A stretch of 64,000 bases of DNA from Sphingomonas sp. NBWT7 (lineage in GTDB: Bacteria; Pseudomonadota; Alphaproteobacteria; Sphingomonadales; Sphingomonadaceae), in NCBI RefSeq assembly GCF_014217605.1, contig NZ_CP043639.1:2379501-2443500 (forward strand). The letters are read 5' to 3'. The stretch's first letter is position 1; each line of letters opens with the position of its first letter. Positions 26,975 to 33,984 of the stretch are shown in pieces. The position numbers and the translations under genes were made by a program. Below the pieces are notes generated by a model. It saw nothing but the letters and a program-made list of their open reading frames with translations. It searched no databases and had not been told where the DNA came from.

Positions 26975-27783
26975 AATCCTTTCCTCCCAATAACTGTTAG
27001 TTTTTTTAGTGATGCCATGTCTGGTTCGGCAATCTTAAGCCGATTGCCTTATTCAGGCTAACCATCACCCGATTCAGCTGATCTAAAGTCTTTTCCGCCA
27101 AGTTTTGAGTATCCGTTATTGACATCTCTATCGCTGAAATATGGCCGTGCTACGGCCGTCCTTCGCTGCCGAAACCTTTCCCCACACACTTGTCGCGATG
27201 CGCTTTCATGACGTTATTCGGCCTCAAGAAGGAGCACGATGCTGCTCATCTTGCTTTACTCGTTTGCGCCGCTGCGAGACCCGTTTGACGGGCGGGAGAT
27301 CGTTGACCCATGAAATCACATGCCAGATTATAGCGTATTATTAGGTTATACAATCTGTGTTTACATTTATGCGTAAACCTCTGCGCCTGCAGCTGGGCGC
27401 TAGAGCTGTTGCCCGTCGCCCAAACGAACACCGCATCTGGCAATTGGCGTCCGAAAACGGACCGGCAGCTCTCCACCATTAGTGGGCGGTCGTGCCCCCC
27501 CCCCCCCCCCCCCCCCGCGTCCTGAACGAGCGGCCGCTTACCGGTAATCGCGGCCCGAAAGCAGACAGGCTGCTATCCACCATTTACAGACGCTCAAGCG
27601 CCCTGCCCCATAGTCTAGAAACCTGCCGGCCTAGCGCGGCTACCCATTGATATTGGCTGCCGGTAATTGGCGCCACTTGCAGCGGCCGAGAGGCGAAACA
27701 CGCGAACATATGGCAAATGTGTGAAAACCTCATCAATGGCTGCCCCGCACGCTTAAGTTTGACAAAGAATGGCCTCCACTGCG
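26975..27783. other. Long intergenic region with poly-C tract
   Basis: About 800 bases. It contains a run of 22 C at 27495-27516 and, on both sides of it, decayed words of the dispersed repeat ('CCGAAAACGGACCGGCAGCT' at about 27451, 'CCCGAAAGCAGACAGGCTG' at about 27554). This is the left edge of the accessory island. No gene was supported. Confidence 0.5.
27495..27516. repeat. Homopolymer of 22 cytosines
   Basis: Twenty-two C in a row, with no A, G or T. Such a tract slips during replication and could switch a gene, but no gene crosses it here. It may also be a sequencing or assembly scar. Confidence 0.9.
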
Positions 27784-28416
27784 TTACATGGCGTTGGTTG
27801 ACGGATATAAGTACTCGAGCCCAGCCTCCGGCGCAGGCGGCGCCTCGTCGTCGCCTGGCTCAAGCGCGTCGGCATCCGGATCAGGATCGCCGTCCACCGG
27901 CGTGACGGCTGGTTGCGCAATAGCAGGAATGGTGCTCGGCTCGACCATGGTCGGAGACGGCGTAGAAGCCGCCGCCGGTCGCGCTTTTTGTGCCTGCTGT
28001 GCAATGGTGAGCGCCGCGTCCTCGCTCGCGAACGCGCCCAGCAGTTCGCCATCGAGCTTGGCACGGACCAACACCGCGACGTTTGGCTGGCAGGCTGTGA
28101 TCGAACCCACGTACGGCCGTTGCTCGGTCTCGAACTCGAATTCGGTCGTCTTGCCGGCGAACTTGTCGTCTTTGCGCAGCGTGAGCACGCCCGCGGTCGA
28201 AGATCCCGACCAGCCGGCTACGAAACCGTTGTTCGCCATCACTGCGAGGAACTCGCTGAGCCTGACGTCGACCGCGCTGTTCTTCGCATCGGACGATACC
28301 GTGCCGACGCACATGGCGGTTAGATCGCTTGGAAGGGCAGTGCTGCCGCCGCTTAGGTCGGAGCAAGCGAGCAACATGGGCAACACTGCCAGCGGTGAAA
28401 GTTTGATGATGCGCAT
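27784..28416 (-). CDS. Putative lipoprotein
   Basis: About 210 residues. Starts with a lipoprotein signal 'LSPLAVLPMLLACSDLSGG' with a lipobox (L-L-A-C). The middle is a soluble domain with two further cysteines, and the last 60 residues are rich in Pro, Ala and acidic residues ('DGDPDPDADALEPGDDEAPP'). Function unknown. It is the last gene of a four-gene minus-strand group with the 132-residue protein and the two SHOCT proteins. The ATG at 28416 was preferred over 28428 because it directly precedes the basic start of the signal. Confidence 0.7.
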   Translation of the reverse strand: MRIIKLSPLAVLPMLLACSDLSGGSTALPSDLTAMCVGTVSSDAKNSAVDVRLSEFLAVMANNGFVAGWSGSSTAGVLTLRKDDKFAGKTTEFEFETEQRPYVGSITACQPNVAVLVRAKLDGELLGAFASEDAALTIAQQAQKARPAAASTPSPTMVEPSTIPAIAQPAVTPVDGDPDPDADALEPGDDEAPPAPEAGLEYLYPSTNAM

Positions 28417-28429
28417 CGATGTGTCCAAT

Positions 28430-28828
28430 CTAAGTGGTGCGGGCGCTGCGCAGCTGCCGGATCGTCTCCGACAGCATGAGGCAGTCCTCGCGCATGATGA
28501 GGTTCATGTCCTCGCGGCGCTCCAGGCGGGCCGCGAGGTCGATGATGCACTGCTCGATCAACTGAATGGTCGGTCGTGCGCCAACTGGAAGCCGCCGTCC
28601 GATGTCCGCGAGCGCACGGAACGCTGTGTCAGCGCGCAGCTTGACGCTTCCCATCAGCCTTTCCTCATCGAAGAGGTAGTCGATCAGCGCGTCGGCTATT
28701 AGCTTCTGCTCGGCGGCGGTCGGCGCACGATCCTCTTCGAAGATGTGATAGTCGCGGACAAAGGATCGAACACGATCCCGACCAGCAGCCGTCACAGCAC
28801 GCTCGGTGCCGTCAGGCACGCCCTGCAC
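28430..28828 (-). CDS. Conserved hypothetical protein, helical
   Basis: 132 residues, mostly charged helices without membrane segments ('EQKLIADALIDYLFDEERLM', 'IIDLAARLERREDMNLIMRE'). No recognised domain. It overlaps the end of the upstream SHOCT/DUF2628 gene by 17 bases, so expression is coupled. Gene context suggests it works with the neighbouring membrane proteins. Confidence 0.6.
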   Translation of the reverse strand: MQGVPDGTERAVTAAGRDRVRSFVRDYHIFEEDRAPTAAEQKLIADALIDYLFDEERLMGSVKLRADTAFRALADIGRRLPVGARPTIQLIEQCIIDLAARLERREDMNLIMREDCLMLSETIRQLRSARTT

Positions 28829-29369
28829 CCCACCAGATCATCGGGTTCCAGCTGTGGACGCCCTGACGAACACGCAGATAGTAGAGCGGCACGCAGACCC
28901 AAGCGAACACCGCGCTCGGTATGATGTAGGTCGCCCGATCAAACCATGCTGGCACTTGCAGCGCATCTGTGATGGCGGTGAAGGCGATTGTTGCCGCGCA
29001 TAGGCTTAACGCAGGGCGCCAAAGGCCAAGGTAGACATAGTAGAGCGGCCCAAGCAGGAAGGCCAACGGGCTCATCACAAGCTGCGCCGTCTTGATGGCA
29101 GACAGATGCTGTACCGCTGCGGTGTAAGCGCGGCTCTTCGGCATGCCGTGCTTGTCGATCAGCTCAAACCGCTCCTGCCAGATCGGCGCTAGCTTGCTCT
29201 CGTCGATCGTTGGTTCAACGCGGGGCGCGGCGGGGTTGCCATTCCCGGATGCGGGCGGGGCACCGGAAAGCAGCTTGGCCTTCTCATCGTCGTACTCGGC
29301 CGCACTTAACGCGCCATCGCGATGCAGGTTGGCGAGACGTTCGAGCTTGTCATACGTCGATTGATCCAT
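28812..29369 (-). CDS. SHOCT-domain membrane protein (DUF2628-like)
   Basis: 185 residues. The first 35 are a SHOCT domain ('YDKLERLANLHRDGALSAAE', 'YDDEKAKLL'), a short helical hairpin thought to bind oligomers or other proteins. The rest is a membrane part with about three helices ('LVMSPLAFLLGPLYYVYLG', 'LSLCAATIAFTAITDAL', 'IIPSAVFAWVCVPLYYL'), similar to DUF2628. It is the second gene of the cluster that begins with the DUF805/SHOCT protein. Confidence 0.72.
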   Translation of the reverse strand: MDQSTYDKLERLANLHRDGALSAAEYDDEKAKLLSGAPPASGNGNPAAPRVEPTIDESKLAPIWQERFELIDKHGMPKSRAYTAAVQHLSAIKTAQLVMSPLAFLLGPLYYVYLGLWRPALSLCAATIAFTAITDALQVPAWFDRATYIIPSAVFAWVCVPLYYLRVRQGVHSWNPMIWWGAGRA

Positions 29370-29429
29370 TGGGCTGGTCCTTGGATGATGGGTTGATGAT
29401 CATTGGAAGGGGGCGGGAGCCCTGTTGCG

Positions 29430-30026
29430 TCAGCCGCGGTCGAGACTCGCGGCCTTTTGTTGCTCGAACTCGGCGTCAGTCAGCACACCGCCGCGATGAA
29501 GTTTGGTTAGCCGCTCGAGTTCGGACACGCGGTCTGCCGCGCGGCGCGCATCTGCAGACGGCGTCGCCACGATGTGGTCGGACGGTGGCGGCCCGTAGGC
29601 ATTGTCGCCCACGTCGCCAGGTCGGCTAAGCTGCACGACAATGTAGATCGCCAGCGCCAGCGTCAGCAGGATGTCGATGCCGTTGATGAGCGCGAACGGT
29701 GCATCGATCAGCGACCCACGGGTGCCGGCACGCATGCGGTCCACGACGAAGTAGATGCCGTTTAGGACCCATTGCAGTCCGATCACCCAGCCGGTGACGC
29801 CGCGATCATGCAGGCGGCGGAACGTCACGGCGTAGGCTGGAATGGCGAGCCCGAGCATAACTAGCAGCGCGAGCCACGGGGTGCCACTCAGTCCCTCACG
29901 GCCGAGGTCGAGCATGCCGGCGAAAAGGTAAGCCGCAACGGCTACCGCGATGAACTGCCAATATTCCGCGCGGCTAGCGCGGCCAGAGAACTGGAAATAG
30001 CGCCGCAAAGGCTGCGTCCAGAGCAT
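29430..30026 (-). CDS. DUF805 membrane protein with C-terminal SHOCT domain
   Basis: About 198 residues. DUF805 opens 'LRRYFQFSGRASRAEYWQF' and has four predicted membrane helices; 'RLHDRGVTGWVIGLQWVL' is the conserved DUF805 core. The tail 'RVSELERLTKLHRGGVLTDA' is a SHOCT domain. The ATG at 30026 has AGGAG seven bases upstream; an earlier ATG at 30089 does not. First gene of the lipoprotein/SHOCT cluster. Function unknown. Confidence 0.82.
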   Translation of the reverse strand: MLWTQPLRRYFQFSGRASRAEYWQFIAVAVAAYLFAGMLDLGREGLSGTPWLALLVMLGLAIPAYAVTFRRLHDRGVTGWVIGLQWVLNGIYFVVDRMRAGTRGSLIDAPFALINGIDILLTLALAIYIVVQLSRPGDVGDNAYGPPPSDHIVATPSADARRAADRVSELERLTKLHRGGVLTDAEFEQQKAASLDRG

Positions 30027-30146
30027 AAACCTCTCCTGTTTTGTCGAATAAAGGACGGCGGCCAGCGACACGAACGCAGCGTGGCACAAGCGAAAAGGGT
30101 CGTAAATGCCGTGGTCTAAAAGACAGCGCTACCTGACCATGGGGCA

Positions 30147-30392
30147 ATGGTGCGGGTCTCGGGCAAGCAGGACGTTGATCAGCTGCTACTGCGCCTCGGC
30201 ACGGCGATCCGTACGCGCCGGCTAGCTACAGGGCTTTCACAGGAGGCTCTCGCAGATGCCGCCGGTGTTGATCGGTCGCATATGGGTAAGATCGAGCGCG
30301 GCGAGCGCAACGTGACCACGCTGCTCCTGATCGATGTTGCCGGAGCCTTGGATGTGACGGTTGCATCGCTGTTTGAGGACGCCCGCCTCTGA
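30147..30392 (+). CDS. XRE-family helix-turn-helix regulator
   Basis: An 81-residue Cro/CI-type protein: 'LGTAIRTRRLATGLSQEALA', 'DAAGVDRSHMGKIERGERN' and 'LLIDVAGALDVTVASLFED'. It is the bare DNA-binding domain. It is divergent from the DUF805 cluster and convergent with the papain-like gene. Regulators like this commonly control mobile elements or defence genes; its target here is unknown. Confidence 0.87.
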   Translation: MVRVSGKQDVDQLLLRLGTAIRTRRLATGLSQEALADAAGVDRSHMGKIERGERNVTTLLLIDVAGALDVTVASLFEDARL

Positions 30393-30412
30393 GCTCGGCT
30401 CGTTCCGGCGGC

Positions 30413-30997
30413 CTAGTACGCTAGGAGGGCGACCACGCTGGCCGCTGGTACGAAGTGCGGATCACCTATGCGAGCCGGGTCAAACGAGATCGATCTTACC
30501 CATACCCAGCAATGCTCTGAACTGTCGAATAGGTTGATGCGCGTGCGACTGTAGCTGCTGACTACAGTCGTATGGTTATAGCTGTCCATCAGCGCGATCA
30601 GGACCGGCCAACCGTTCCGAAGGTTGTGTCTAATCGCGCGCATCGCGTCGCGGTCAGTTGGCTTGTTGGCCGTTTCGAACACCGGCGACGCGAAGATCTC
30701 CAAGCCTGTGATAACCGCTGCCTCAAACACCATGTCGTCACAAAGCCGCTGCCAGACACGCTGCGTGATGCCATCTATCAGCGATCGCTGAAGCCGCCGT
30801 GATTGGCTAAGCGAGGTAAGCCCGCGATTAAATAACGCTGTCAGTTCGGTACGCCGCAGCGGGCGAAACGGATGGATGACGAGCCGTAGGGCGTTCACCA
30901 CTGCGTAGATCCCGCAGAGGCCATCTAGGTCGCCTTGGCGGAGCGGCGCGAGGGCCCTTGCGGCCTGTTCAAGCTGATACCTTCCCGCCACCGTCAA
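30413..30997 (-). CDS. Papain-like (C39-like) cysteine protein
   Basis: 194 residues with the marks of a papain-fold cysteine protease: Q21 and C28 in 'RQGDLDGLCGIYAVVNALR', then H142 in 'DSYNHTTVV' and D158 in 'NLFDSSE'. This order Gln-Cys-His-Asp is the papain/C39 catalytic arrangement. There is no signal peptide or ABC domain, so it is not a classical bacteriocin processor. Its start overlaps the stop of the DUF3768 gene by four bases (ATGA), so the two are translated together. They lie directly downstream of a recombinase gene. Role unknown; a defence or transfer role is possible. Confidence 0.6.
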   Translation of the reverse strand: MTVAGRYQLEQAARALAPLRQGDLDGLCGIYAVVNALRLVIHPFRPLRRTELTALFNRGLTSLSQSRRLQRSLIDGITQRVWQRLCDDMVFEAAVITGLEIFASPVFETANKPTDRDAMRAIRHNLRNGWPVLIALMDSYNHTTVVSSYSRTRINLFDSSEHCWVWVRSISFDPARIGDPHFVPAASVVALLAY

Positions 30998-31371
30998 TAT
31001 TCCGACGCCAGCATGATCGTCAGGACGCGTCCTGTCAGACCGGGTAAGCTAGGATCGGGTGAGCCATACTGGTAGCGGTGGTCGTAGTAATCGATCTTCC
31101 AGAACACCCGCTCACCAGCAACTTCGACGCTGCCAAAATCATGCTCGGCGTGGGGGTCGTTGCCGTCGTTGAAGTCGGCAAAGGTGCGCACCGCGGCGAC
31201 CGCGTGCAAAACGCCGACAGGACCTAGGTCACGGATGCCGCTGGTCACCATTACGCGGCCGCCTGTCAGTGACACGCGGAACTGGTCGTTAAGCTCACGA
31301 ATGCGCGCACGGCGCGTTGCTAGGTCGCGCGCCTCGGCGTGAGGCGCACGTGTTTCGTTGCTGCGGGACAT
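30994..31371 (-). CDS. DUF3768 family protein
   Basis: 125 residues with the DUF3768 pattern: 'RIRELNDQFRVSLTGGRVMV', 'FNDGNDPHAEHDFGSV', 'FWKIDYYD', and 'GRVLTIMLASEY' at the very end. This family is typical of plasmids and integrative elements in alphaproteobacteria. AAAGGAG lies 6 bases before the ATG. It overlaps the papain-like gene by 4 bases and sits 48 bases after the recombinase gene. Function unknown. Confidence 0.82.
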   Translation of the reverse strand: MSRSNETRAPHAEARDLATRRARIRELNDQFRVSLTGGRVMVTSGIRDLGPVGVLHAVAAVRTFADFNDGNDPHAEHDFGSVEVAGERVFWKIDYYDHRYQYGSPDPSLPGLTGRVLTIMLASEY

Positions 31372-31419
31372 GGCAGCTCCTTTCCGGTGATGAGGTGAGG
31401 GTAGGTGGAGGTAGGGGAG

Positions 31420-32034
31420 TTAGATGCGGGCGATCAGACGACGCTGAGCGTCACGGTCACCCTCGATGTAGCGCTCGGTCGTGGTGATCGCGCGATGCCC
31501 AGCGAGCTCCTGGACGTCGCGTAGTGAGCCGCCTGATGTGGCAAGTAACCGAGCAGCGCGAGTGATGAAGGTGCGGCGGCCCGAGTGCGAAGAGCAGCCG
31601 ATAAGCCCAAGCTCGCGGTAAAGGACGCCGAACCAGTTCACGATGCTGCCGGCGGTCATGTGGCCGCCGCGCTCGGAACAGATGATCGGACCGTCGCGTG
31701 GGCGCCCCGCTAAGCGGTGTAGCCGGCCCAGCGCGCGGGCCAGTTCGACGTTGAGCGGGATCTGCCGGGCAGAGCCGCACTTGGCGATCTGCCGCGCAAC
31801 GGCGAGATGGTTGTTGATGAGCCCGTCGCTGGTCAATGCCATCGACCAGCTAAGCCCGGCTATCTCGCAGGCTCGGAGGCCGGCCTTGAAGCTGAGCAGG
31901 ATGATAACGCGGTTACGATCGGGTTGGCGTTGCTGCCTTACGTGGTCGAGCGCACGACGCACGTCTTCTGGCGCCAACGCCTTCGCAGGCTGTCGGAGCA
32001 TGATTGACTCGATGGTGGGAGTGAGCTGGCGCAC
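31420..32034 (-). CDS. Tyrosine recombinase/integrase, catalytic domain only
   Basis: 204 residues. The catalytic residues of the tyrosine recombinases can be seen: Arg in 'LRACEIAGLSW', 'HSGRRTFIT' (HxxR), and 'LAGHRAITTTERYIEG' (His and nucleophile Tyr). The N-terminal core-binding domain of larger integrases is absent, so it belongs to the short recombinases of plasmids and small elements. The start is GTG at 32034; an internal ATG at 32001 is possible. It probably moved or resolved the element carrying the DUF3768 and papain-like genes. Confidence 0.87.
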   Translation of the reverse strand: MRQLTPTIESIMLRQPAKALAPEDVRRALDHVRQQRQPDRNRVIILLSFKAGLRACEIAGLSWSMALTSDGLINNHLAVARQIAKCGSARQIPLNVELARALGRLHRLAGRPRDGPIICSERGGHMTAGSIVNWFGVLYRELGLIGCSSHSGRRTFITRAARLLATSGGSLRDVQELAGHRAITTTERYIEGDRDAQRRLIARI

Positions 32035-32716
32035 ACGCAGCCAGCATCATTACGCTACCAGAACAAAACGTGAGTGTCAAGTTACAGCATGTGGGGAGGT
32101 ACGATCTGCGCGAACGCATTTTCTCAGTACTGCCACGCTCAGTCGCTTTTGCCCCGATTTCCCCGGTATCCCCGGATTATTAGCAAATGTGCGATGTCCG
32201 AGATTGCTTGTGTTGCTTGATATGCAGTCCAGGAATTTAAATCAGATAACTTACCTAACTTTCCCAATCAAAGCTAGACGGGCCCGAAGATCACGTCAGA
32301 TCGCTCGTTTCAGGTCATCCATTCGACATCGGTCAAACGCATTCAGCCACTTTCTCCTCGGCTTTGATGACGGTCGACTCGAGATTTGCTGACCCTCTTC
32401 GAAGGCGTCTGATCCGCGGGCTTGGGCGACAATGGGCGACGAAACAGTGGCGGACCCACGCAGCGGTGAGGAACGGCTGATCGCCGGGCCAGACACTTTC
32501 AAAGCGCAAACCGCAGGAGACATGGATCGCGCCAACAAGGACGCTGTAGGCCCTAGATGGTGGGAAGCTGCCTGTCCGCTCTCGGACGGTCAGTCGCGGT
32601 AACCTGCCATTCGTTCAACACCAATTCGTTTGGCCTTCGCTAAGCGCCTGCAATGCACCAAGTCTTGTAACGCCACGCCGACACGGGCATCAATCGCTCG
32701 AGGGGGAACGACATTC
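32035..32716. other. Intergenic region between recombinase and ABC-3C operon
   Basis: About 680 bases with mixed composition; AT-rich near 32200-32280. It should hold the divergent promoters for the recombinase and for the ABC-3C operon, but I could not assign -35/-10 boxes. No gene was supported. Confidence 0.4.
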
Positions 32717-32905
32717 ATGCCCGCATTCCTGGTTCAGCACTGGAAGGAGATCCTGGCGGTTGTCGCCGCGCTCGTGGCGGGCGGCGTGGTCGTCAAGCTG
32801 ATCTCCATCCGCGTGTCCAGCTCGTCGAATAAGGTCAATCAGCGAGGCGCGATTTCCGGCGGCGACATCGTCGGGCGGGACAACAACCGCAACCGGCGGG
32901 GCTGA
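32717..32905 (+). CDS. Small membrane protein of ABC-3C operon, putative split effector
   Basis: 62 residues. A membrane helix 'EILAVVAALVAGGVVVKLIS' is followed by a short tail 'NKVNQRGAISGGDIVGRDNN'. That tail matches the start of the next protein ('DVNQRGATAGEKIVGRDDN'). In ABC-3C systems the effector is normally fused to the C-terminal dimerisation component; here the membrane part is a separate gene, seven bases upstream, and the shared tail may hold the two together. GAGGGGGA lies 8-9 bases before the ATG at 32717. An effector acting on the inner membrane is an inference from the single helix. Confidence 0.65.
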   Translation: MPAFLVQHWKEILAVVAALVAGGVVVKLISIRVSSSSNKVNQRGAISGGDIVGRDNNRNRRG

Positions 32906-32911
32906 GCGCCC

Positions 32912-33478
32912 TTGGCGGACAGAAACGACGTCAATCAGCGGGGCGCGACGGCAGGCGAGAAGATCGTCGGGCGTGACGACAACTCCGTCAATGTCCTGCT
33001 GTCCGGCGACAGTCAGGTAAGCGTGCTCGTCAAGCAGCTCGATCGTGAGATCCACACCGACGAGATCCGCGAGCAGTGGATCGACAGCCTCCAGTTCTTC
33101 GAGGAGCAGTACGTCCCCGACGGGATCAGAGGACTGGAAGCGAAGCTCGCGAGGTGCGGACGGCCGGACAAGGTGGGTCTGGCACTCCGGCACAAGGAAC
33201 TCTTCGTCAAGTTCCTTAACCGCTACTCGCTCTACGGGGCCGCGCAAGAGCTGCTCGCCCTCTGCCTGCATCGCATCCATGCGGAGTTCGAGACCCACGT
33301 CCATCCGGCGTGCGGCAGCAGCGACGGCGCCGAGATCGACCGGATCGTGTCGGAGAAGGTCGTGCAGGCGGTCGTCACCGAGTACGGACTCGGGACCTTC
33401 GCCCTCAACCATGGATTGGTGCTGGGCATGACCTACTGGCTGGCCGATCGCTGTTACGTACGCTGGCACGCGGCGTGA
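32912..33478 (+). CDS. ABC-3C system C-terminal-dimerisation component
   Basis: 188 residues, TTG start. It opens with 'DVNQRGATAGEKIVGRDDN', shared with the preceding small membrane protein, and is then all-helical. The end 'LGMTYWLADRCYVRWH' matches the 'GM.Y.L.erChi.W' ending of the CTD component of ABC-3C systems as I remember it. The component is proposed to carry or recruit the toxic effector and to be held in check by the ABC ATPase and middle component. The stop overlaps the next GTG by four bases. No nuclease or other catalytic motif is visible in it. Confidence 0.65.
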   Translation: MADRNDVNQRGATAGEKIVGRDDNSVNVLLSGDSQVSVLVKQLDREIHTDEIREQWIDSLQFFEEQYVPDGIRGLEAKLARCGRPDKVGLALRHKELFVKFLNRYSLYGAAQELLALCLHRIHAEFETHVHPACGSSDGAEIDRIVSEKVVQAVVTEYGLGTFALNHGLVLGMTYWLADRCYVRWHAA

Positions 33479-33984
33479 CGCAGCTCGTCTACCATCCGGC
33501 GTTCGACCCCTACAACGCGCTGCTCCGCACGTGCCGTTTGCTGGACGAAATGGCGGGCGGGATCGACGTCACCGCCCTGCGTGTGCTCGACTTCTTGCTC
33601 CTCTTTCCCGAGCATCTGGCGTCCGTGCGCCTGTCGCCGGCGCTCAAGGGCGCGGTGCGCCGGCTGAAGGCGCAGCCACGTTTCCCCTACGACCGCCTGC
33701 CGACACCCCGCGCGTTGTTCAGGAGGATGGCGGCGCCCTACGAGGCCGCCGTGCAGACCCTCGTCTCGCGCGGTTTGGTGGACGTCGACGATAAGACGGG
33801 AATCATGCGGTTGAACGAAGGCGTGGTGCCGCCCCTGCTCATGTCACTCGCCAAGCTTCGAAACAAGGAGGAGGCCGACCTGATGTCGGTGCTGCAGCAG
33901 CTCGGCAGCCAGTATTCGGCCTATGGTCCAGACGGGTTGAAGGACCGCTCCCACCTCGACGAATTCCTGTATGACGCTGTTTAA
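33475..33984 (+). CDS. ABC-3C system middle component
   Basis: 169 residues from GTG 33475, which overlaps the previous stop (GTGA). Begins 'VYHPAFDPYNALLRTCRLLD' and continues 'LRVLDFLLLFPEHLASVRL', matching the 'hPaFDpYh...R...L' opening and 'RilDFyLLFP' block of ABC-3C middle components (MC5-like by memory). It has a winged-helix-like part ('LVSRGLVDVDDKTGIMRLNE'). It overlaps the ATPase gene by 14 bases. A longer frame starting at 33310 is the shadow of the CTD gene and is rejected. Confidence 0.65.
   Translation: MTQLVYHPAFDPYNALLRTCRLLDEMAGGIDVTALRVLDFLLLFPEHLASVRLSPALKGAVRRLKAQPRFPYDRLPTPRALFRRMAAPYEAAVQTLVSRGLVDVDDKTGIMRLNEGVVPPLLMSLAKLRNKEEADLMSVLQQLGSQYSAYGPDGLKDRSHLDEFLYDAV

Noticed and set aside
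33310..33474. Longer N-terminus of the ABC-3C middle component
   Set aside because: This stretch is Arg-rich and is the CTD gene read in another frame. GTG 33475 overlapping the CTD stop starts the recognisable homology.
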